Shown here one piece after another: positions 8,951 to 18,218 of a DNA stretch of 29,243 bases. The notes beneath the pieces are model-generated. The model was not told the DNA's origin, searched no databases, and saw only the letters and a program-made list of their open reading frames with translations. Each line of letters begins with the position of its first letter. Position 1 is the stretch's first letter. Made by a program: the position numbers and the translations under genes. Source of the stretch: a virus; IMG/VR virus record IMGVR_UViG_3300029263_000540, positions 1 through 29,243 of that record; one strand, given 5' to 3'.

Positions 8951-9523
8951 TTACACGGATACATTTTGTGTATAATATTTTTCTTTATATTCTGTTATTG
9001 ATATTGGTTTGCCGTACCTAAAACCAAACTTTTTTCTTGCTATATGTTTTTTTAGTGGGAACTCTCTATGTATTTCCCATATGTCTTTAATTAATTCTAC
9101 CTTACCTTTATCACCAAATTTAATAGCTTTAACAGTATGTTTTTTATCTATATTTAGTGATTCACCTGGTTTTAAACCCCATATGTCTTTTTTTCTTTGG
9201 AAACTTAGGTCCATCCAAAAATCACAATCTATTAGAGCTACTTCTACAGATTCTAGTAAAATTTCTTTGATAAGCTCATAGTCCAATTCTTTGTCGTTTT
9301 CTTGTGTTATAACCATATCTATATCCCAGGTAGGCCAAAAAGGTTTAATATCCATTATATGACTTGTAAAAGAGCCTGTAATATAAAATTCTACTTTATC
9401 GTACCAATATTTTTTAGATACTATATCTATCCATTTATTTAACCTTTCTATGGTAGGCATATAAATTTTTTTATCAACTTTTACATAACCTATCTCATAT
9501 TTTTTTTGAATTCCTAGTTCCAT
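8951..9523 (-). CDS. Small nucleotidyltransferase-fold protein (190 aa)
   Basis: Residues 47-70 show the signature of the nucleotidyltransferase superfamily: 'YITGSF' (G50-S51), then after 15 residues D67-I68-D69 in 'WDIDMVI', the pair of metal-binding carboxylates. A third acidic residue is available in 'IDCDFWMDLSF' (D99, D101 or D105). The length fits a minimal stand-alone domain. Members transfer nucleotides to proteins, RNA or small molecules; the substrate here is unknown. The frame stays open back to an ATG at 9688, but the extra 55 codons overlap the end of the 2608-aa gene and read as its out-of-frame shadow (Val/Leu/His-rich, unlike the rest). The ATG at 9521-9523, one base after the upstream stop (TAATATG), is the natural start. 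Its presence in a tail operon is unusual. Confidence 0.72.
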   Translation of the reverse strand: MELGIQKKYEIGYVKVDKKIYMPTIERLNKWIDIVSKKYWYDKVEFYITGSFTSHIMDIKPFWPTWDIDMVITQENDKELDYELIKEILLESVEVALIDCDFWMDLSFQRKKDIWGLKPGESLNIDKKHTVKAIKFGDKGKVELIKDIWEIHREFPLKKHIARKKFGFRYGKPISITEYKEKYYTQNVSV

Positions 9524-9524
9524 A

Positions 9525-12500
9525 TTAATTTTGATGTGGAGCAATTGATGATGAAATTGATGAACTACCTCCACCTCCACATGAAGTATGTTGACTGGTA
9601 ACACCACAAGGTAACCAAGCACTATCATAACCCATGGTGGTACCAAATGTACCGGTAGAAGGGTCACTAGGGTTAGAAATCTGGTCAACCCAACAAGGTG
9701 GGGGCTGCATTTGCTTAGCGGTAGGGTTATAAATATTGGTTGCTATTTTTTTTGATGCTAATCTTGGGACAGCAGGAGGACCTATTGGTTGTTCATTACA
9801 AGCACCATTAAACCCTAAACCATATTGACAACCACAACACCAACAACAATAATCTCCACTACCTGTTGGGTCTACATCATATATGCAGTCACCTAATTGG
9901 AATGGTAGGTAATTATATACTCCTGTTATTGGGTTATGTGGGAAATTAACTGGTGTTGGTATGTCATTAACTAGTGTTTGATTACATTCATCACATTCAG
10001 TACTTATCACTGGTGTACATGGTAAGTTATTAAGATTTACGTTACATGGTGCCCACATTCCACCACCTATATTTACACCTACAATTTGACTTGGGTATCC
10101 TTGATTATCTTTACACGTTGGAGGGGCACTAGCATTTAAAAATAGACTTTGCATTGTGTTGGATATTATTGGTGTCAACACCGATTGCTGTGCTCCTACA
10201 CAACAATAACAACAATCATTATCGGTATCGTCATAAACACAATCATCTATTGCGTATGTCGTATTCAAATCAAACAACCCTAAGTAATTTGCCCCAATAT
10301 TTAAAAATGAACTTAAATTTACGTCACAGTCATCACAACCAGTACTTGGTGGTATACAATTGGTTAGACAATCGGTTAATGAAGTAAACAGTCCAAGTCC
10401 TGTACCTGGGTCATAGCAATTATAATTTATTGGGTCACAATCCCAACTAGCTACAACGTATGGGTCACAACAATTTGTTGGGTCTTGTTCACAAGCTATT
10501 AATGATGAGTGATTACCATTTATATTATCTATTATGCAGGTACATGGAGCGTTACAAATTGGTGTAGAGTTTACCTCCATACAAAACGTTGGGGAATTGG
10601 ATGTACATCCTGGTGATGTACATGGTGTGTTTGAGTCATTACTAATAACAGAGCTTAATACATGTAAAAGAATTAAGTATCCGTCTGGAGAATAAAATTG
10701 GTTACCTGCTGCACCATTTGTTGGGCTGTAGATAGGTTGAGCCCCTCCTGACCATGTTGATGGTGTGACACAAGCTTGTACCCAACCCATAAATGTTAAA
10801 AAATCGTAAGTCCACCCCGCATTTATGTCTGGGTTGTGAAATACTAACCCTGTTTCTACTAAACGATAGATATTAGAACTTGTATTATTTAAATTGGTTT
10901 CTTGGAAACAATCTGGTGATTGTTGTAATCCTGGTTGTGTACCATACGGGTCAACTTGTTGACCCCCTACATAATTTATAAATTCTGTATTATAAGGAGA
11001 GATTGTTAGACCTGGAGGTCCAGAAGTCATCGTATAACCTAAAGCTCTTTGTTTAAGTAAGAAAGTTTGTAAAGCTGTACCAGGGTTGTTAAAAAACCCC
11101 GCGTTTTGGATATTGTTTACTTGGCTAGTACTAAAAATACCAGACAAGTATGTAGCGTCATTAGTAGCATCTAGAGTTAAATGATTTATATAATTATTTA
11201 CTGATACTGGAGATTGGGTACTAATGTAGGTTTGGTAACCTGTCCATGCTGATGTTGTTGTACCACTTTGCTCACATCTGTACATGTCTCCTGTTAGATA
11301 ACAGCATGTTGAGGTGTCTCCGGTACAAGCATTTATATTATTATAACCAACAAGAGCAAGTGGGTCAAAAATACAAGGACATACACCAGTTTGTGTGTTT
11401 GGATTTCCAGTATCACAAACCCAGAAACCTGTTACAGGTGGTACACAACAAGGGATTGCGACTGCAGCTACATTACAAACTGCTAAATCTGTATAAATAC
11501 AGCTAGGCCCACTAGTACAAGGTTCACAGGTACATGGTGTTGCGGTACATATACAATACATACCACCCCATGTTTGACCACCACTACCGCATGTAGGCAT
11601 TAATAGTGCTCTTAATTGTGTGAAGGTCATACCATTATTTGCTGCAAACCCAGCCAGAACTAATTGGTCTATAAATTCTTGTTTGGAATTTATATTGAAT
11701 GGCATATGGGCCGCTCCAAAAACTGGGTCATTAGTACAAGCGTACCAATTAAAATAGGTACTTATGTTTAATTGATTACCGGTTGCTGAGTCAGCACAAA
11801 CATCAACGGTACCTACGTAGGGAGTTAATCCCACATGATAATAGTTGGTAAACAAAGTTGTTGGTGGTACTGAATTTACTGGGTCACATATCCATTCAAT
11901 AGCTGTATATTGACTCATAGCACCACCAGGTATTAAAATTAAATTATTGGACCCACAAGTACCTGGAGATGGTACTGTTGAGCCAACAACACATTCATAC
12001 ATTTGTTGTGTAAACCCTGTAGTTGGACAAGTGGTGTCACATGGTACCCACATTGGGTACCCACCATTTGATTGTCCACCAGGTACTGTATTAGGCATGT
12101 TATTAGCTAATCGATTTGCATATTCGTTATACCATTGTGAGGGGTCCATTGAAGCGTGTATAGTCCAATCGTATTGGTCGTAAACCATAACATAACAACA
12201 ACAAGCTCCACTAATACTACAATGTATTACAGTATCACCCTCACCATAATTATAAAGTGGTCCATAAGGCTCAGCGTTTACAACTCCAGCTGCTGGTATT
12301 GTTACTACAGTACTATTTAGTGACCATGCACCACTAGTATCAATTATAGGGTATACGACACTACCCGCTGTTTGGCAGTCTTGACAAGGACAACATGTTG
12401 TGTTATTTGAACCTGTACCCCCTAATGGGTAAGAGTTAGCTGTACAGTCAGCTAAAGTATTATAAACCGTACAAGCTTGGTAGGGTGGTGTTGCGGTTAA

Positions 12501-15500
12501 AAATGGTATGGTAATAAGAGTACAATGACATGGGTCTGGTTGTACTAAAGGTCCTAAATCAGGTTTACACTCCCCACATAAAAAATTACATTCGTCTTGA
12601 CAGTCTCCCGGATTTGTAAATGGTCCGTGTACACAACCTGCAGGCATTGTACCCACAAAACTTACACACCCTAATGTTTCATCACAACACCATTCAGTGA
12701 CTAATGGACAACAAGGGTAATTTGTTTGTGCGTTTATACAATCCTGTATAGATATAGAACAATTAAAGTTATAAGGGTTTAAATCGCACGTACAACTAAC
12801 TACACTATCACAACAAAATCTACAAGCTTGTTGACAATCACTTTGACTTGCAAATCCTAATGCTGTACCTGTTGAGTATGGGTTGCTTGTCCCTCCTTGA
12901 CCAAAAACTAAACTATCTGACCAAGTTAAAAAAGGTGGTATTGATTGCCATCCTTGTATCACACCTTCTTGGAAACAGTTAGAGGTTGTCGCGGATTGAC
13001 CGGCGTTGGTATCACAAAACCAAAGTCCTGGGGTTGTACAGTCACACATGTTGGTGTTTTGGTAGCAGTCAAAAGCTGAGGAGTGTTCAGGAAACAAACC
13101 TAGTGGGTTATTACCCACAAACTGACAGGTACCTAATGTAGTTGCTATATCACACGCCCATTTACAATTATCCACACAATCAGACAAGTTGTTATAAGCT
13201 GCTATATTGTATAGTGGGTCACCATTGAAGACTTCTATACACCCTAAACCATTTGTACCTGGTATTCCAGGATTTAAAGAACTACACCAATCACTATCAT
13301 CACAATGAAATTTACTTCCAGTTGGTGCACAACAATCTAAATTAACCGGTGGTGGTAATAGTATTGCTTGTTGACATATCCAAAGACTTAAAAATCCGTA
13401 CCAACTGGAGGTATTTGTTGTTATACCATTTATAACATCTTGTAACATAACACAAGCGGTAAAATCATCTGATGTGTCTAATGGTGTCCCGTTTTCATCA
13501 CAATAACAACCTGATTTACAGTGGTCTTGGCAAGTACTAGCTGTATAACAATTTAATGCTGCTTCTTGACCGAGTACAAAATTACACGGTATTGGGTTTA
13601 AAACACATCCATCTATATAATCACAACTATAGGTGTCAGCTGAAGGTGCCGAACATGGGTCACAACCCCCTGTAGTAGCACCACTAGGTGTGCTCCCACA
13701 ACTTATCCACGCGTTTGGTATCCCATTAGGTGCGTCTGGTCCCTCTGGAACAAAGTAGTTACAGTCGTAAAATCCTGATGGTGGTCCTGAATATGGGTTA
13801 CTATATATAGGTAAGTCACAATAATAACAACATGTACTAGGTGTACCACCTGGGTAGGATACATAGTCGTATAAAGTATAGTCCCCACTTAGGTTAGTCC
13901 ATCCTTCTTGGTCGTTACCTTGACCACCCGTAAGTGGGTCACAAGCACAATCACAAGTTATTTCATCTGACACACATCCCGTTGGGTTATCTGCTGTACA
14001 CTGTGCCATCGTGAAATATACTGGTCCTGTTGGACTTGGTGTGTTAGCACCAATACTAGCAATAAAAGTGCAAGGCCAAAAAGGCCATGATGGGTCGTAT
14101 TGACCAGACAGTGGGTTAAATATTGGTGCAGATTCGTCACATTCTACATCACAACAACCTGTTGAGAGACAACAAGCTGAAAAAGAGTCATAGGGACCTC
14201 CAGGTGACCAAGTATAACTACTAGGTAATGCAACTGGGTTTGGCCAATTAATACAATGACCGTAACTTGAGCCATCATTCATATTTTCTAAACAATCAAA
14301 ACCACCATCTGTTGGGCAATTATCGTCACATAGTTGTGCGGTAGCATAACTTCCGTTTGGATATGGTTGGTCGACGAAATTAGGGTTGGCTCCAAAACCA
14401 CTTAACGGTACTAAAGCTGGGTCAACGTTCCAATCAGATTCCCATGCTGGTAGTGGTGTTGGACACGGAGCTAACATTTGACATGGTGTGGCTGCTCCAC
14501 TTAAACACACCCAACATTCTGTTAGGGCTGGTTGACACCAATTACAACAATCACCAGAAGTTGTGTACTGACCACAAGCATTAGTAAAACAGGGTATACA
14601 AGCTGAACTACCTGGGAACCCGGTCCCACCACTACATGGTTGGCTCCATGGGTCATAACAATCCCACCCACAAGGTCCTGATATACCACTATTATTTCCG
14701 GGTGCTGTTTGACAGGATAGTTCGTCTGGGAAACTACCACCTACAATCTCAACACATCCTTGGTCACAAAAATATTCCCAAGCTGCAAAATTACAACAAG
14801 CTGATATTCCTTGTAAAGATACACCAAGTTCACAATCAGTTAGGTCGTAATATGGGTCTAAAAATAATTGGTTGGAATTTGCTGTTAGTTGTGGTGTGGT
14901 TAAAACATAATTTGTCATTATATCGTAATAGTCTGATGGTGCAACTGTAAAACATGAAACTTCTGAACAACATGGTGTTGATGTTGGAGTTGTACAGGAC
15001 CAGGCTATAGGGTTACACCATTCTTCACAGTCTGTCATTGATGAAAATGTAACAGCGAAAGGGTATGTTGATACCGTATATGCTGAGTGAGTATAGTCTA
15101 TTTGTGTACACCCTGGCATGTCACAACCATACTGGTTACTACAATGCCATCTATCATCTACTGGACAATTCCCATCATTATATGCTGTTAAACAACCACC
15201 TGGTCCAGCATAAAAAGTAAAACTATCTTGTGTACTACCAGAAATCATTTCACAAATATATGGGCCGGGACTTGATAAATCTGGTGGACAAACCCAACTT
15301 ACACAACCAACATAATCCCACATAGTAGAATTTGTCATTGCTGTTGGTACCACACCAGTTGGTATACTGGTTATTGCTTGGTAACAATTACCGTCTGGTC
15401 CATATATAAATTGTCCTTGTGTAAATACTTGTGTACCATTCCATTCTCCCGCTATACCAACTGGCCCCATTGGTGAATAAGCGTTAAATATATTATATGG

Positions 15501-17351
15501 GTCAGCACAAGGTAAAGCACTTCCTGGTGGGCATGAAACACAATCAGGTGTACACCCTTCAAAAACATGTACATCGGTTCCTGTTGGGTTTAGCCAAACT
15601 CCTTGGTACAGTTGTGATGGCATAATACCAGCCCATGGGTCATTCAAACCACTATTACTTGTCTGTGTTATGCCTTGTTCCGCAACAACTACATAACAAC
15701 AACAATCTTGTGGTGATACATCATAAACTATATCACCTTGTATATAATCAACGAAAGGTGACCAGTTAGGGGGGTTAGCCGGTGATAATGTGGTTATCGG
15801 ATATGGTTGTAGGTTAACTCTATCAATATACTCATCTTTTGTTAAACAAAACTCACAGGTTTCCTCTGGACACTCAAAACAATCTTCACCACCAAAAGCT
15901 AATGAATTTAATCCACAACTAGTAGCAACAAAAATTGTAATTCCATTTGGGAAGTCGTAAAAATCTATAGGTGTTTGTCCGTTTGCTGAAGAAATTGTAT
16001 AACCAGTGTATACTGCATCAGCGTTAAATATTGAACCCACCATACCAGCTGTAATAGTGTTCGTTATAGGGTCAATAACATCACCACCAACAGGTAGTGA
16101 AACAAATTTTTCAAACCCATTAGGTAAAAATCCTGGAGCTGTTGTAGATGGTAAGTTACTATAGGTTGAGAAAATACCTATCGAACTATCCGTTATCCCA
16201 GTTAATTCAAAACAACCTATGGATGTACCACTGTACTGGTTTATGTTGGTTCCAGAATCAAGTGGGTAATAATTTGGTGAACCTACAGCACCATAAGTAC
16301 CATGATAAGCTGTGGAGGTAAATAATGGTGCTAAGTAAACTGAAGGTAGTGGGTTGGGCCCACTTAAATTTACTTGGTATGGGTTACCCCCTGGTGTACT
16401 AGGTGATAGTGTTCCACCCATTCCACTACCTGTAGGTGGAATTGTAGAATAAGGTTGAGCTAATATTTGGTTGTATGTTAAATTAGGTACTGTTACTGTT
16501 TGACTTACAGATGTAGGTCCCCATGGACCTTTATGTGTTATCTTAATACTATATTGTGATGGTGTAACGTACTCATGTACACTGGTAAGTGATGGATATT
16601 GTAAATCTTCACAGCAAGGAAAACCAAGACCGTTAGTTGGTACTGAGCAATCACACTCACCCCAATTTATGGTATATGGTGATTTTTGGAATTCCTTGTA
16701 TTGACCAAAATTTGTGGTATTATATATTTGCATTAACATACCATTACCTGTCGTATTAGCTGTAAAAACAAAATTAGAAAATATTTGTTGTTGGTCTATC
16801 CTTCCGTCCCAAACACTGTAGTGTCCAATATCATTATAATCTTGTGTTAGTGTTAATGGTATATTATACAATATACTATCTAGTGGGTCCAAACAATTAC
16901 ATATAGCGATACTTTCATCCCAAAAAGCGTTTACACCTTGTGATGACAATGTTTGGTTTATGTTGGTGTTCGTTACATCGTATATAGTAATTAATTCATT
17001 ATAACTATTTTGGTAGTAGGTACCTCCTGATGTTAAAATAAGACCTTTAAATAAAACGTAATTGTACCCATCTGGGTTAGTACAATTATTAGGGTTAGTA
17101 CTCAGTGGTGCGTCCCACAACACAACACATGGGTTGGATATTGAACAATCTTTTAATTCGTCTGGGAAACTGGACATCACCCCACTTTCTAAAGCATTAA
17201 CAACTTCAGACCCAGTAGAATTATACATCGTCACTCCAGAACAATTAGTACTTAGATTTATTGGGTAGAAATTTGTCCCTCCGGTACAAGGTAAAGTCCA
17301 AGTACTTGCTGATGATGCGGTTCTTCTTATGGTAAACTTTTGTATATCCAT
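9525..17351 (-). CDS. Giant cysteine-rich repeat protein of the tail cluster (2608 aa)
   Basis: By hand count it has about 195 cysteines (roughly 7.5%), and Lys/Arg are scarce. Two repeat types interleave. Type A is [WYF]-x-C-[D/x]...C...[YF]-x-[ST/N]-x3-C-x2-3-C; about ten copies are visible, e.g. starting WHCSNQYGC, YFCDQGC, YSCDYIDGC, FHCDDSDWC, WACDIATT, WFCDTNAG, WCCDETLGC, WVCDTGNP, WDCDPINYNC. Type B is a CBM5/12-like pattern, W...Y..GD.[VI]YD...CCC(Y/W).., usually closing in W-x-PC; six copies lie near residues 530-610, 630-690, 1150-1240, 1690-1790, 2350-2450 and 2470-2590. Cys-poor spacers lie near 260-470 and 2040-2200. No signal peptide or membrane helix is visible. It starts 3 bases after the 287-aa gene. 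I infer a virion surface or host-binding protein whose modules are held by disulfides or metal; function is unproven. The unbroken frame argues for strong selection. Confidence 0.75.
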   Translation of the reverse strand: MDIQKFTIRRTASSASTWTLPCTGGTNFYPINLSTNCSGVTMYNSTGSEVVNALESGVMSSFPDELKDCSISNPCVVLWDAPLSTNPNNCTNPDGYNYVLFKGLILTSGGTYYQNSYNELITIYDVTNTNINQTLSSQGVNAFWDESIAICNCLDPLDSILYNIPLTLTQDYNDIGHYSVWDGRIDQQQIFSNFVFTANTTGNGMLMQIYNTTNFGQYKEFQKSPYTINWGECDCSVPTNGLGFPCCEDLQYPSLTSVHEYVTPSQYSIKITHKGPWGPTSVSQTVTVPNLTYNQILAQPYSTIPPTGSGMGGTLSPSTPGGNPYQVNLSGPNPLPSVYLAPLFTSTAYHGTYGAVGSPNYYPLDSGTNINQYSGTSIGCFELTGITDSSIGIFSTYSNLPSTTAPGFLPNGFEKFVSLPVGGDVIDPITNTITAGMVGSIFNADAVYTGYTISSANGQTPIDFYDFPNGITIFVATSCGLNSLAFGGEDCFECPEETCEFCLTKDEYIDRVNLQPYPITTLSPANPPNWSPFVDYIQGDIVYDVSPQDCCCYVVVAEQGITQTSNSGLNDPWAGIMPSQLYQGVWLNPTGTDVHVFEGCTPDCVSCPPGSALPCADPYNIFNAYSPMGPVGIAGEWNGTQVFTQGQFIYGPDGNCYQAITSIPTGVVPTAMTNSTMWDYVGCVSWVCPPDLSSPGPYICEMISGSTQDSFTFYAGPGGCLTAYNDGNCPVDDRWHCSNQYGCDMPGCTQIDYTHSAYTVSTYPFAVTFSSMTDCEEWCNPIAWSCTTPTSTPCCSEVSCFTVAPSDYYDIMTNYVLTTPQLTANSNQLFLDPYYDLTDCELGVSLQGISACCNFAAWEYFCDQGCVEIVGGSFPDELSCQTAPGNNSGISGPCGWDCYDPWSQPCSGGTGFPGSSACIPCFTNACGQYTTSGDCCNWCQPALTECWVCLSGAATPCQMLAPCPTPLPAWESDWNVDPALVPLSGFGANPNFVDQPYPNGSYATAQLCDDNCPTDGGFDCLENMNDGSSYGHCINWPNPVALPSSYTWSPGGPYDSFSACCLSTGCCDVECDESAPIFNPLSGQYDPSWPFWPCTFIASIGANTPSPTGPVYFTMAQCTADNPTGCVSDEITCDCACDPLTGGQGNDQEGWTNLSGDYTLYDYVSYPGGTPSTCCYYCDLPIYSNPYSGPPSGFYDCNYFVPEGPDAPNGIPNAWISCGSTPSGATTGGCDPCSAPSADTYSCDYIDGCVLNPIPCNFVLGQEAALNCYTASTCQDHCKSGCYCDENGTPLDTSDDFTACVMLQDVINGITTNTSSWYGFLSLWICQQAILLPPPVNLDCCAPTGSKFHCDDSDWCSSLNPGIPGTNGLGCIEVFNGDPLYNIAAYNNLSDCVDNCKWACDIATTLGTCQFVGNNPLGLFPEHSSAFDCYQNTNMCDCTTPGLWFCDTNAGQSATTSNCFQEGVIQGWQSIPPFLTWSDSLVFGQGGTSNPYSTGTALGFASQSDCQQACRFCCDSVVSCTCDLNPYNFNCSISIQDCINAQTNYPCCPLVTEWCCDETLGCVSFVGTMPAGCVHGPFTNPGDCQDECNFLCGECKPDLGPLVQPDPCHCTLITIPFLTATPPYQACTVYNTLADCTANSYPLGGTGSNNTTCCPCQDCQTAGSVVYPIIDTSGAWSLNSTVVTIPAAGVVNAEPYGPLYNYGEGDTVIHCSISGACCCYVMVYDQYDWTIHASMDPSQWYNEYANRLANNMPNTVPGGQSNGGYPMWVPCDTTCPTTGFTQQMYECVVGSTVPSPGTCGSNNLILIPGGAMSQYTAIEWICDPVNSVPPTTLFTNYYHVGLTPYVGTVDVCADSATGNQLNISTYFNWYACTNDPVFGAAHMPFNINSKQEFIDQLVLAGFAANNGMTFTQLRALLMPTCGSGGQTWGGMYCICTATPCTCEPCTSGPSCIYTDLAVCNVAAVAIPCCVPPVTGFWVCDTGNPNTQTGVCPCIFDPLALVGYNNINACTGDTSTCCYLTGDMYRCEQSGTTTSAWTGYQTYISTQSPVSVNNYINHLTLDATNDATYLSGIFSTSQVNNIQNAGFFNNPGTALQTFLLKQRALGYTMTSGPPGLTISPYNTEFINYVGGQQVDPYGTQPGLQQSPDCFQETNLNNTSSNIYRLVETGLVFHNPDINAGWTYDFLTFMGWVQACVTPSTWSGGAQPIYSPTNGAAGNQFYSPDGYLILLHVLSSVISNDSNTPCTSPGCTSNSPTFCMEVNSTPICNAPCTCIIDNINGNHSSLIACEQDPTNCCDPYVVASWDCDPINYNCYDPGTGLGLFTSLTDCLTNCIPPSTGCDDCDVNLSSFLNIGANYLGLFDLNTTYAIDDCVYDDTDNDCCYCCVGAQQSVLTPIISNTMQSLFLNASAPPTCKDNQGYPSQIVGVNIGGGMWAPCNVNLNNLPCTPVISTECDECNQTLVNDIPTPVNFPHNPITGVYNYLPFQLGDCIYDVDPTGSGDYCCWCCGCQYGLGFNGACNEQPIGPPAVPRLASKKIATNIYNPTAKQMQPPPCWVDQISNPSDPSTGTFGTTMGYDSAWLPCGVTSQHTSCGGGGSSSISSSIAPHQN

Positions 17352-17354
17352 GTA

Positions 17355-18218
17355 TTAGTTTGTGATATATTCATAAAATTTTATTGGTCCGTTGGTTGTT
17401 TCACCTACTGCTGACAACAAAATACCAGTCATACCCGCAACGGAATTATACGGATGTACGGTGTAATTATATTTTGGTGTTGTATTACCCACTTCTATAT
17501 TTAACACTACCTGATAGTAAAAAAAATCTTCAAATTTATAACTTCCTTGTATCGGTGTTGGTTCCTGGTTTAACATTCTCATAACAGTACCTGTTTTTGC
17601 GTTAAAAAATTTACAACTCATGTAAAAGGTATTAGCTGTAAACAATTCTCTATCTTTTAACCATTGTAAATAATAATTTTCAGTCTTACCTACGGGTGCA
17701 GAAGCAGCAGAAAAAGTAGGTGTGTAAATATCGTATACTGGTATGTTGATACCTTCACTACGTTGGGACCAGTATTGTTCTGGGTCTTCAGACGCGATTA
17801 TTACAGTAGATTTTTTACCACAATTATTACTAGGCATTATACTAGAAAACATTAATTTTTGTTCCTTTCTTATTGGTGAATCGAAAAAATCGAATTTAAA
17901 AAAACTTTTTGTAAAGGACTGTGAATTTTTAGCTAACTCTTGATTTTTATAACCTAGAATATTAAAATCGTTAACGTATGTTGTATTTAGATTATCCCAG
18001 AATTCGAATTCGTAATGTATTTCAAAATTTGGTGCATAGTTGGGTGTATATCTAGTAGTTTCATAATCCTGTATATAATTTATATTATTTTGTAATTCTA
18101 TTTCTTCATGCATTTCTAGTAGTTGTTCACGACCTAGTTCATCAAATATTTGACCTAACGGTAATGTGACTTTCTTATCACTAAGAGATGCTTTTATTTG
18201 TATTCTATTCACAGACAT
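17355..18218 (-). CDS. Tail-cluster structural protein of unknown function (287 aa)
   Basis: No named family recognised. The frame extends two codons further to a TTG at 18222-18224, but the ATG at 18216-18218 (MSVNRIQIKASLSDKK) is the more likely start. It overlaps the end of the 597-aa gene by 14 bases, so translational coupling is likely. The N-terminus (K-K-V-T-L-P-L, then about 40 residues to 'DYETTRY') parallels that of the 597-aa protein (K-D-L-S-L-Q-P, then 'DYSTTYRPYGKID'). This suggests a common docking or assembly segment. 'FFKFDFFDSP' near residue 105 and a beta-rich C-terminal half are the other visible traits. No membrane segment or signal peptide. A virion structural role is inferred from the neighbours. 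Confidence 0.65.
   Translation of the reverse strand: MSVNRIQIKASLSDKKVTLPLGQIFDELGREQLLEMHEEIELQNNINYIQDYETTRYTPNYAPNFEIHYEFEFWDNLNTTYVNDFNILGYKNQELAKNSQSFTKSFFKFDFFDSPIRKEQKLMFSSIMPSNNCGKKSTVIIASEDPEQYWSQRSEGINIPVYDIYTPTFSAASAPVGKTENYYLQWLKDRELFTANTFYMSCKFFNAKTGTVMRMLNQEPTPIQGSYKFEDFFYYQVVLNIEVGNTTPKYNYTVHPYNSVAGMTGILLSAVGETTNGPIKFYEYITN

Noticed and set aside
9524-9688. Longer form of the nucleotidyltransferase-like gene starting at 9688
   Set aside because: The extra 55 codons overlap the end of the 2608-aa gene and look like its frame-shifted reading. The ATG at 9521-9523, one base after the upstream stop, fits the tight gene spacing used throughout.
13703-14740. Short minus-strand frames at 13703-13888, 13958-14140 and 14522-14740
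   Set aside because: They are out-of-frame shadows of the 2608-aa gene, rich in Val/His/Gln from shifted Cys/Thr codons, with no start context of their own.
9830-15720. Recurrent ACAACA/CAACAA runs on the plus strand that look like microsatellites
   Set aside because: They are the reverse complement of TGT/TGC cysteine clusters (CCC, CC, CWC) in the coding frame and are not regular enough to be simple repeats.
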